Assembly: GCA_907165275.2 (NCBI GenBank)
Contig: OU015662.1
Location: 10,175,501-10,239,500 of the forward strand
Direction of reading: 5' to 3'
DNA: 64,000 nucleotides
From: Zygaena filipendulae
Lineage: Eukaryota > Arthropoda > Insecta > Lepidoptera > Zygaenidae
Shown: positions 54,454 through 64,000 of the stretch, in pieces
Layout of the letters: each line of letters starts with the position of its first letter
How positions within the stretch are numbered: the stretch's first letter is position 1
Made by a program: the position numbers and the translations under genes
Notes under the pieces: generated by a model
What the model was told of the DNA's origin: nothing
Database searches by the model: none
What the model saw: the letters and a program-made list of their open reading frames with translations, nothing else

Positions 54454-54683
54454 CTAGCTATCCCCCGCGATTTCATCCGCTGTAATTTCGGAGTTCCCGC
54501 GGAGGTTGCGGGAAAAAAGTACTTTATGCCCTTCAGTTCCCGCGGGAATTCCGGGATAAAAACTATCCTATCTTTTAAGTTGGACCATATTATAAATGGT
54601 TGCAAAATTTTATCAAAATCTGTTCAGTAGTTTCGGAGTCCATCGCGGACAAACAACGTGACACGTGATTTATATATATTAGA
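54454..54683 (-). mobile_element. Lep1-type Helitron with duplicated CCCGCGGxATTCCGG block
   Basis: A|CTAGCTATCCCCCGCG at the left and TATTAGA|T at the right. GTTCCCGCGG occurs twice about 60 bp apart. Confidence 0.7.
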
Positions 54684-55710
54684 TTAACATAATATAATTT
54701 TATTAAAGCCTATGTTGAACTTCTGAATCCTGTCTTAACTCTCATCGGAAATTGAACCGGAGAAATTTTGATTTACGGAGCAGAATGATGACAACTTGTG
54801 CCAATTCGCTGTAAAGTAAAATATGTACAAATAAATTAGAAACATATGAGTTAAAATTAACTTTATGAAACTTAGTACTCTAAAATAACAGGACGACAAT
54901 GCACGGAGTCATACAATATAATGTCAACTGACGCCTTCTCAGTAAATAATTCCAACGAGGTCACTGACCGCTTTAAAAAAAGGCCATTAAAGCAACTCTC
55001 TCATTATGCAAAAATCGTTTGCTCAGTGCTCCACCAGTGAAATTGAAACGCTATTCATGAAACATTAAAGTCTATTCTCTTACGTACAAATTATTATTTA
55101 TGCATACGCAAAAAGATCAAAGTAAGATTGTTGAAAGAATATTATGCAACTGTTGAATAATAAACCTTTTTTAAAGTTACCTTAAGGTCGTCGCGTAAAA
55201 AGATAGATTTTATCGCTCAGAAAAGGTTTCAATGTCACTAAAATGTACAAAAAATCATAATAAGTGGGTAAACTTTACGTGTATGTTTTCACCACATAAC
55301 AACTCAGTCTTTTCTCAAAGTTCACAACACGAGATTTTACTGAAAAAATCATCAATAAATCTAAAATTTAATAATTTAAGCTTTAATAAGTGCTTTTATC
55401 GGTAAATTTTGCCCTTGTTCTGATCTCATTTCAAGTAACTACCAGTTTTCAATGTCACCTTTGACAAATGGGGAATTCAATATTTTCCGTTTTCATCGCT
55501 GGGGACGTTCGAGGCTGAGTTAACAGGAAATGACTCTTCACTTCTGATTCTATTTCGCAGGGAAATCTTCGAGCATCTCCATTTCCTCACCCTTTATGTA
55601 ACTATAATCGCTGTTATGATCTTAGTGACTTCACACATAGGTAAGAAAATTTTGTCTTGAAACACTAAAGTGATCGGAAGGAAAAGATGGTGCGTTAGTG
55701 TTTCTTCAAT

Positions 55711-56629
55711 AGGGATGTTGACTACTATTGAAAATCAAAATTCTAATTAGTCCGTCAGTTAGAAAATAAAAAAACAATAGACACGTATTTTTTGCTTTTT
55801 TAAATAAATTAAAATATACAGAGATAAAGCGCATTAAAGTTTAGGATGAGGAGGTCGTGACGTCACTAACCACAAAACCGCCATACAAACTGTCAGAATA
55901 GTGACGTCACGCGAAATTTCAACTCAATATATCGCCGTTATTTTTTGATTACGTAAAAAAAGAAAAAATACGTGTCTAATATTTTTTTCACACCACATGC
56001 TCGACAATGCCGAATTATATGTCATGTAAACCTTACCGAAAGCAAGACATTATATCTCTTGGCTTTAGCCGGGTTATAATGTTCTATTGAATTTCATTAT
56101 AACCCGCTGGTCAATAATGTGATTTTCACTTTCATAATTCTTATTGCTATGTCCATAACGTCTCATTTCGCTAAACAGAATGTGTTCTCAGCGGGCGCGG
56201 CCAACTCGATTTTCGAAGAGAAGCCGTGGCCCACTAGATTCGCAGTGAGACGAACTTCATTTGTTTGTCAAATCGAGTAGGCCACGCCAGCTGAAAGAAG
56301 TGGCTATATAGGATCTACTAAGCCTGGTTTTTTATTGTCTCGCATTATGTGAGAAAAGTAGAGTATACACCACAGGGATAAAACTGTTTTTTTCTTGGGC
56401 GCTTGAATCCCTCACTGCACTCAGGACTCAATCTTAATTCCCTCCCTTTGGTCGGGAATTAACTTATAACACCCTCGCTGCGCTCGGGAGTTAAATTTGG
56501 AGTCCTTCGTTATGTTCAGGATTCAATGTAGCGCCCGTGACATAAAACAGTGCTTTATCCCCTTGGTGTATAATCTACTATTAATAATCTACAAGACGGA
56601 CTAAAAAATAAAAATTAGTCAACATGCCC
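55711..56629 (+). mobile_element. long-TIR MITE, copy 6, carrying a nested insert
   Basis: AGGGATGTTGACTAC at the left and AGTCAACATGCCC at the right; the family sequence stops near 55988 and resumes near 56581. TGACGTCA at 55858 and 55902. Confidence 0.7.
55989..56580. mobile_element. unclassified insert inside MITE copy 6
   Basis: About 590 bp not present in the other MITE copies. Its right part, 56355-56579, is bounded by inverted repeats (GTATACACCA..GGGATAAA at 56355-56385 against TTTATCCCCTTGGTGTATA at 56549-56579), and its core has repeated CTCGCTGCGCTCGGGA-like segments. A second inverted pair (GGGTTATAATG / CATTATAACCC) lies at about 56080-56108. No ORF. Confidence 0.5.
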
Positions 56630-57836
56630 ATTGTTTTTGGTTCATGTTTTTGCTCATTTTCGTCGTTTTCTAAATATATATTGTTTTCTTTCCCTTTCTT
56701 TCTTTCTCGAAAAATCTAGCAGCAAAAGAAAAATTCATAATCCTATATAACGGTTAGGTTAACGACCGCTTTAGTAAAAAATTAAATTATGAGATGGATG
56801 CTTTTTTTTCCTCGGTGTAAATGAAATTTTGCACGCTTCCATAATTTCGCGTTGATATAACATCCATTGTAATCAGTCACAACGGTGTTCTAGTTCAAAA
56901 ATCGCCTGACATCACGAACATAATAATCTGCTCTGTTTTAACCTTCAACTGTATTCGCAGGATGTGCTTTATGTTTAGTGCCGACTACAATGGCTTCAGG
57001 AAGTTAGTTTTTGTCATGACGTATCAGTCTGCTGGTGTCGACCGTGTCATCGGCAATTTACTTTTAACCATCGTTAGGTTTTTATTTTTATACTTTTTTT
57101 ATAGGTTCTCCAACAATGAGCACAATGCTTATAAAATAATTTCATGTATATAATAATATGCTTATTGCCTCATTAATTACAGGAGATTCACATCCTAATG
57201 TAAGAAATTTTATATTTAAGTATTACTTACCTAGTGTTTTTGGTTACTATCGCATAAATTACTCGTAAAAATATTAATGCGATGAAAATGCAACACTATC
57301 ATTCCTATACTATTACATTTACGCTTTGAATTCTAAATCGTCTTAACCCCTATTTCCTTAAACCGATAACAATGAAACATTGTCTGTTTTAGATTAGATT
57401 ATGCCATTATATACTTATTTCACTGTTTTGGTTAAAAAAAACTTTGCCTATAAAAAGTTTTCATTTATTTCAGTTATTAAAATAAATTGAATGCCATTAA
57501 TTAATTTATCTATCATTTATTTCAGTTTACTTATGTATCTCAAACATAACATTTATAAATTTCACACTCCTCAACGTGCAGACCAACAAGCTGTACTTTC
57601 AGAACATTACATAAGCCAGAGTTAATACTTTAACAGACCTAAAATTAACATAGATGATGTAACTATGCAACAACAAGGGCTTATAAACTATGTATTATTA
57701 AATAACTTAGCGTCTAATTTAACGCTTTGTCTTGAATCATCTTGTCGAGTAGAATGTAGCATGATATCATGGAATGATGCAATTTATAACAAAGATTGAA
57801 TTAAACCTGGATAACACAACATCCTACTGTCTATAC

Positions 57837-58340
57837 CAGTGGCGAAGGGTGAAATATTGAGAGGGGGAAGCCGGTAATCTGCTTTAATTTCAACTTATTA
57901 AACTACTAGGTAGCTGTTCCCCGCGGTTTCACCCGCGATAAGTTCGGAGTTCCCGCGGGAATTCCGGTATAAAAAATAATTAATAATAATTAGTAATTCC
58001 CTGTACCCCTGACAACGTTCTCAATTATGGTAGAGAGCAGTGGCGAAGGTACCATACAAGCCGATTCCCACCGGCTTCCCTTCAGACGCAACATCTCTCT
58101 CCCTAATTGAGAACGTTGTCAGGGATACAGGGAAGGACTTGTTATACCGGAATTCCCGCGGGAACTCCGAACTTATCGCAGGTGAAACGGCGGGGAAAAG
58201 TTAATAGTTTAATAAATAGAAATTAAAGTAGATTTCCGGCTTCCCTCTCTCAATATTTCACCCTTCGCCACTGGTAGAGAGAGTTGTTGCGTCTGAAGGG
58301 AAGCCGGTGGGAATCGGCTTCTATGGTACCTTCGCCACTG
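57837..58340 (+). mobile_element. hAT-type MITE, outer copy of a self-nested pair
   Basis: CAGTGGCGAAGG at the left and CCTTCGCCACTG at the right, with the 8-bp duplication GTCTATAC on both sides (57829-57836, 58341-58348). Without the inner copy and one duplication it is 260 bp. Internal sequence includes a Helitron 3' segment (57911-58020). Confidence 0.85.
58038..58273 (-). mobile_element. hAT-type MITE, inner copy, inverted
   Basis: 236 bp with the same termini, in opposite orientation to its host, flanked by its own perfect 8-bp duplication GTAGAGAG (58030-58037 and 58274-58281). Also contains the Helitron-derived segment. Confidence 0.85.
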
Positions 58341-58659
58341 GTCTATACTTACATAAAATTATCTTTTTCATATTAGTCTCGTCAGCTTCATCTTGGAGCT
58401 AATTTTAAAAGTGATGACTTTTACGACAGTGTGTAAAAATTAAATTTTTACCAGATCGTGTAGTTGTAACAGGTGTTTGGGATAAAACCCTTTTAAATAA
58501 ATATAGGTATCATTATAAAAATCTGTTAACAGCTGAAGGAAACATCGCATGCCATCATATTGTGAAGGTTTAACTAACAAACAAACAAAAAACTCACATT
58601 CTCATTTATAATAATCATAATAATAGTAAAAAAGCCTAAGTTTAAGTTAAATAAATAAA

Positions 58660-58804
58660 TTTGTTTTATTTGTCCAATCTATTCATTAAGAAATTTTGCA
58701 TAGACGTTGTCAGGGGGAACAAAAAAGGACATACCTACTTCTTGTCCCAGAATTCCCGCAGGTACTCCAAAATTAACGCAGGTGAAGCATCAGGGAACGG
58801 CTAG
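58660..58804 (+). mobile_element. Helitron 3' part
   Basis: GACGTTGTCAGGGGGAAC, CCCAGAATTCCCGCAGG, GGTGAAGCATCAGGGAACGG and CTAG at 58801-58804. Confidence 0.6.
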
Positions 58805-60651
58805 TCGGTATACACATATTTGAAAAAATACCTATACGAACTGAGATCTTATATCTTTTCTTATTGAAATTGTAAAATAAATCATTGCAATTTCTACAAA
58901 GTAAACAGGATATTTTAAAAATCAACACGCAATAAATTATAATTTAATCGCTCCAATCAATTCCCATTGCGCTGGTCAACAGGTCTTGGAGTCTGATAAA
59001 CTCGGCGCCGTCGCGTCCCGCTAATCGCGTCAAAAGCTCAACTTAACGTGCGTTTCCACGGCCGACATCAGCTGCTCGTGTAAACGACCAAGGATTCACT
59101 AAGAAACGTGTGCGATCGGGACACCTCCTTCAGGAACAGAGTTCTTTACGCCATCATCCACCTCATCGAAATATAAAACTTTAAAAACTTACTTTTCTAA
59201 GTTTGCATTTCACATATTTGCTACAGATTCCATTCCTCAAATCTCCGTTACAAAATTGCAATAATCAGACAACATAACTCACGTTAAAAAGTCACATTTA
59301 ACTGACACATGATGTGATAGCATGCAAACTACGCAGTAGGAGTTACTGGCTTAGTAGCAAGCTACGTTAAGAACGAAACCAAGTCAAAAGCATTGGATCT
59401 TTTAACATTTAATGTAATACTTACAGTTATTAATTTAGATCTCGAAACAACAGATACAACCCAGCCGCCGACTGATAACACTGCTTCCACTGTCTACTAA
59501 ATCAATAAGCAAACGAAACTAAAATCGTAAATCGATAGAATAATTCCAATGCTCACTTTACATCCTAAAGCGAAAGATCTTAAACAAAAACAATAAACAT
59601 CAACATTAAACAACTAGAGATAAAGAGGCGAGGAAAAGGGTTAAATCTTGATAGTGAAACAAATGAACAATCAATAATAGCATTTATTACAATGGCAATA
59701 AGATTTGATGATATAGCGGCAGCAAGTATACAGGGTTATTATAACAATTTGTTTGCAGACGTATATCATGCTGATACCGTTCCGCATCATGCTGATTAAT
59801 TAAATGATAACCACGAAGCATTGCTTATATTATGTACATTTATGATAATTTCCATAATATTTTTTTAAAGGAATAAGACTCCTTTAAAATTAAACTACAT
59901 TACATATATTTAACGAAAGAGATCAGCCAAATACGCGGCAATTTTGCATAATTAATAATTTAGATTAAGCTCGTAACTTTTACTTCACCACAATTTGATG
60001 AAACAGAAGACGCAAATAATGAATGACGAATAATAATATAAATATAAAAATATGCAAAATTAATAACAAGAAATGTCGGTCTTTTAGAACAGTTTGTATT
60101 TCTATAAGCGATTTGTCCAAAGTTTATCTATTTAGGTCGTGAATGGCTACGTACCTAACAGTAATGTTTTGTTATCGTCAAGTGTCACTCCATTAGCTTC
60201 ATTCATGATACGCATAGCTATAGACTGTCTAGCTTTAATCCTGAATTTATGATAAAGAGGCACTTTGGAATTAATATAAATTTGTTTTTTTAGCGGTTTC
60301 TAGAGTTTTTAGTCCTTTTAAAACCAATAACAAAAGTTCCATTCCAAATCGGCTAGAGAATAGTAATTACCTTTAGTATAATAGTCCTTGGGTTTGGTCT
60401 ATAATCTAGATCAATCTAGACTCTAGATTGACATCGTTTGTTCTGGGATCATCCTGAATAGATGTTTTTTAATCCGGATCAATGTCCTTGTTCCCGTTAT
60501 TCAGAATACAAAGTAATGTAACGTCCAATGATTTAGAACCATTTCGAATATCAAATCACACGTCGTTTCGAGGTTGTGCTCCTTATGTGTAAATTCTCCT
60601 ACTCATAGGGAGACAAAGACAATACTTATACAACTTGTTAATGAATTGACC

Positions 60652-61085
60652 AAAACCCTGATACACCCAATTTAAATAAATAATCAATATTAATATTATG
60701 ATTATAAATTATATCGAAAAAATTTATAGTCTAAAAGTTATTCAACATTAGTTTGGGGGTGACTTATCTACGAAATTTCAAGCGCTGCGCCCGCGCTTAC
60801 ATGTCAATGACTGATTCGATTTTTTTGCTATGGGCGGCGAATGCGCCAAATAATAATGATAATAATAAAAATAATAATAATAATAAGCCTTTTATTTCAT
60901 GCAAAAAAGTAAGATACATACATAGTTTAGAAGGAACGCGCCAAATATTGTATTTTAAATAATTTAGACATGGGCTAGTAAAACCGGAAAAATATAACCT
61001 ATTTTAAAACATGATGTGATCGATTTGGAAGTCGATTCTGAACAAACTACTTTCTAGTTTTCAGTCAATTCATTAACACGTTGTA
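60652..61085 (+). repeat. dispersed repeat, copy 2, interrupted
   Basis: Same blocks as 44690-45015, with an extra 95 bp (85-bp insert plus duplicated target) at 60853-60947. Confidence 0.7.
60853..60937 (-). mobile_element. 5'-truncated non-LTR retrotransposon tail
   Basis: An AAT-repeat run followed by GCCTTTTATTTCATGC on the plus strand, i.e. a reversed 3' UTR and tail, flanked by the 10-bp duplication GCGCCAAATA (60843-60852 and 60938-60947) that is single in the sister repeat. Confidence 0.6.
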
Positions 61086-62873
61086 TGTAGTGGTTCTCCA
61101 ACTGCTTATAAAAACAACGGGCAATGTTCATCGTGGATGTGGAAGCATGAAGATATTACATAACAAATTAACATTCTTTTTAACATACTCTGATTCAAGT
61201 GCATGAGTGCTGCAGTTGAATATCAAAAGTACTTTGTTGATAGTACTGTGGGAACATAATAAAAGAACCTCCTTTAGTGTTTTTTTTTAAATTACTTCTT
61301 AGTATTAACTTCTTCTTAGTACCGATAAAAAAATTCTATCGTATCTCGTAATTTTTTTTTTATCGATCGTATGATTCTTTGCGATAGATAAATTTTACAC
61401 GTAATAAATAAATATAATATAATACTTATGAATGCATTATAAAAAGTAATTCCTCTATGTATAGAACAAAATGGAGACGATTTTATCGCGTTCTTATTTC
61501 ATCGATAAGTATTGATAACGAACGAGTTATCGAACGAAATTGGAGGTCACTCGACTGGTTGGCGCCTGCGCCAGTCGGTGTGGCTGAAATTCGTCGAAAA
61601 ACATTACATCACTCACATTTTTTATCAAACTGTATGTAGCTATTTAGCTTTATTTGGTGCAAACTCTGATAGCTTTTATTAGAGTCTAATAAAAACAATT
61701 CTAATTGCAATAAGATTTCTGGCCAAAGTTTGTTTTGGTATCAAAATATTAACTTTGGTCAAATGTTCCCATGTTTTATGAGAGTAATACGCACCAATGA
61801 TTTATTACAAACATTTATATTTACGATGCAAACATCCATAAATTAATAGTATAAAAGAAAATTAAATTAAAATTTATTTTATCACTAATACACTCGTAAA
61901 TTCCATACCTTCTAAAATAACGGTATTCGATTCACTTTTTTTTACGCTGCTATCGTAAACTTCAAATATGGATTAGCGCCGATTTTTTTTTTAATTTGGT
62001 TTGTCAGTTTAGGTGTCTTAAGCAATTTTATATCTTTATCGCACAGATAGAGAGTTGAAACTTGACTGTTTCACGTTTATAAAGGTAGGTACCTATAAAC
62101 TTAAAGCCGTATAAGTCATGCACGTTTGTTTTCGTAAGGCATTCCTTGCCATAAATAGTTCGGAGTGTAATGTATCGGGCGCCTGTCGCTGGCGTGCGAT
62201 AAATGTACCTTCTTATAATTATCTAGGTAGGTACTTATTTCAAATTAAAAGATAATTGATTAAGTTTTTAAATAATTCGGTCTTTTGACTTTTAAATCCA
62301 TTAGCTATACCCAACATTATAAGCAACAAAGTGTTTACGTATCTATGTATACATTCTTAAAACAAAATAAAACTTTGGTTTTTAGAAACGAAAACCGATT
62401 AATTATTTTAATTTATTTTTTCTTGGCTTTTTCTTGTCTTTTTATCATAAATGTTTGATGCTGTTTTTAACTATATATAAAAACATTAATTAAACTCTAT
62501 CGTATAAGAGACATTTATATTGTTCAATATCGTTATACAGTATTGGCAAGGCGATTAAAATATGATAATATGTCATTATTAATGGGGCATTTAGACCTTT
62601 GACATTAATTTTATGTAACCACATTCTAGTAGGTATACCTATCTAAGTATCATTATTTCCTTACTTATATTATAACTTGACAGTTTGTCTGTTTGTCTTG
62701 CTTTCAATTATTTGTAAATACTCATACAGTTTAAAATCACGCAAGGAATTTTGAAACTATCTTCAGTATCACTTACATATAATTCTATTTATTTACATAT
62801 CCAAAAGGAATCTCTAAAATCCGGTTTTCGCATATTTTGTAAGATTTTTAGTTAAATAAATATAATCAAACAT

Positions 62874-62897
62874 TGTTTTTTCTTTTTTCAGGTAAGT
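62874..62897 (+). promoter_or_regulatory. recursive splice (ratchet) site
   Basis: A nearly unbroken pyrimidine tract (62874-62889) leads to CAG|GTAAGT, with the junction between 62891 and 62892. An acceptor fused directly to a donor with no exon between them is the defining arrangement of recursive splice sites in long insect introns. It lies on the same strand as, and 31 kb downstream of, the phase-1 first exon at 31.5 kb, so it would sit inside a very long intron. Alternative: an ordinary acceptor of a 49-nt exon that happens to start with GTAAGT. Confidence 0.6.
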
Positions 62898-62940
62898 TTT
62901 CCAATAAACTCTACTTCCAACTATAAGCTAACGCATTAAG
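62892..62940 (+). other. candidate RS-exon or poison cassette exon
   Basis: 49 nt lie between the CAG acceptor ending at 62891 and a second strong donor, AAG|GTAAGT at 62941. If included after either phase-1 first exon, the reading frame meets a TAA after 11 complete codons, so inclusion would truncate the protein. That fits the short downstream exon used for exon definition at recursive splice sites, normally removed in the final mRNA. It could instead be a non-coding or poison exon. Confidence 0.45.
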
Positions 62941-62947
62941 GTAAGTG

Positions 62948-64000
62948 ATCTCACACAAAATTTTCATATATCTAGCACTTTTTAGTAAGAAAAAGTGTTT
63001 TGATTTGGTCAACTTCCACTGAACTTAAACTGTGGAAGTCGTAATTTTTACAAGCTGAAGATAAACTAATGAGTTTTTAACAAGTCAGTGCGTGAAGACT
63101 ATAAAAGTAAAAGCTTTACTTTAAGCAACTTATAACATGTAAAATATTTCCTACTATTTGTTTTAAAATTAAAACACACGTCAAAATAATCTCCGGTTGT
63201 TTTAGAAAACGTTTGTCAACCACCTTATCTTAAACTTGCTTTTTTCTCCGAAACGACTATAAGTACTATTTGATTTCATTTAGATATCGTTCAGTTCTTA
63301 TAGCAATGGAAATAAAGTTCATTTTTATTTAACAATATCATTATAGATATTAATCGTTTTAACAATAAGCTTAGTGTTAAACGTTATTTGTCTTTGATAA
63401 CTTAATTTAGTTAAGTTCATGATTCGTTTGCCTTGCCTTACATACAACGATACGATTTTTTTATTTTTTTTTTATTTTTATTTATTTACTTCAGAAAAAA
63501 ACAAATACATTAACAACATTATACAAGACACTTAAGCCCGAAATAGTCAAGTTTAATTAAAACGGACACTACTAGGTATTTTTATAGCTCTTATCTTCAA
63601 AGGATCTAGGTTCCAGTTTTGTCCTATTATTTCCTAGAGACTGATTTAATCAAATTTAAGATTTTCTTGTACTTTTTCACTTGACTCTATTCGAAACTTT
63701 AGCAAAATTATCTCAAATTATAGTTTTTTGTTTGATCATAAAACTGTCTATCTTTAGTTTAGTTACCTAAATCTATACTATATGTATATTGTAGGTACAA
63801 ACGTATAGCGTACGTAAGTAGGTACATAGATGACTGAAAATTGTTTTCTCGTGTCCAACTTAATATACGTATTCCGACTGACGATGATCGATAATGACTT
63901 CAAATTTCTGAAGTTGAAGCGTGAAGAACCATTAGACACATTGCAATAGCGAGTACACCGCCAGTTGATATTGTATTACCTATATTATTGCACTCTGTAA
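62948..64000. other. non-coding right end of the window
   Basis: AT-rich intron-like sequence. The T-rich tract with ATTTATTTACTTCAGAA at about 63458-63500 resembles the reverse-strand tail of a non-LTR retrotransposon, also seen at 15960 and 19360. No exon seen. Confidence 0.4.

Larger units (their letters stand above)
31561..62873 (+). other. intron-like non-coding stretch downstream of the second first exon
   Basis: No convincing coding exon. 34174-41944, 45016-47661, 52000-54450 and 58805-60651 contain only short chance ORFs, simple AT-rich sequence and decayed fragments; short open frames such as minus-strand 52451-52663 and 40146-40346 match nothing I recognise. Identified repeats are listed separately. 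Confidence 0.5.

Noticed and set aside
1..64000. CRISPR arrays, rRNA, viral or toxin genes
   Set aside because: No regularly spaced direct repeats, rRNA signatures or recognisable viral or toxin coding sequence were seen.

Overview
The window looks like lepidopteran nuclear DNA. It is AT-rich and gene-poor, with very few long ORFs. It carries many copies of a short non-autonomous Helitron of the Lep1 type (plus-strand 3' end reading CCGCGGGxxCAGCTAG|T, 5' end reading A|TCCTACTAATATTAT), a tRNA-derived SINE of the kind common in moths and butterflies, and several MITE families. No bacterial, viral or rRNA features were seen, and no functional tRNA gene.

Only two coding segments can be defended, both on the + strand. 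One is a 481-nt coding exon (11518-11998) encoding a Ser/Arg-rich, disordered N-terminus of 160 residues. The other is a 70-nt coding exon (31491-31560) encoding 23 acidic residues. Each starts with ATG and ends at a strong splice donor, and both end in the same phase (phase 1). The simplest reading is two alternative first coding exons, about 19.5 kb apart, of one gene whose shared body lies beyond position 64000. I could not identify the protein. Near the right edge (62874-62947) is a near-perfect recursive-splicing (ratchet) signal: a pyrimidine tract, then CAG|GTAAGT. A second GTAAGT donor lies 49 nt downstream. This is what is expected inside a very long intron of such a gene.

The rest is intron or intergenic sequence dominated by mobile DNA. 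Region by region: 1-11.4 kb has scattered Helitrons, a 24-bp x3 minisatellite, a small palindrome and a CCGGATA-rich palindromic patch. 11.4-12 kb is the long first exon. 12-28.2 kb is dense in Helitrons, with a SINE nested in one Helitron and a hAT-type MITE nested in another MITE. 29.6-30.1 kb is an array of inverted repeats with 84-bp arms (96% identical). 31.1-31.6 kb holds the second first exon and a CpG-rich upstream stretch. 32-51 kb has few recognisable elements apart from a 36-bp perfect palindrome at 42779. 51-58.4 kb has more MITEs, one carrying a nested insert, and a hAT-type MITE inserted into another copy of itself. 60.6-61.1 kb is the second copy of a dispersed repeat, interrupted by a LINE-like tail. 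62.9 kb is the recursive splice site.

The most notable signals are the recursive splice site with its paired downstream donor, the two phase-matched first exons, the self-nested hAT element with two independent perfect 8-bp target-site duplications, the chimeric hAT/Helitron structure of that family, and a MITE family that has scattered perfect TGACGTCA (CRE) palindromes through the locus.
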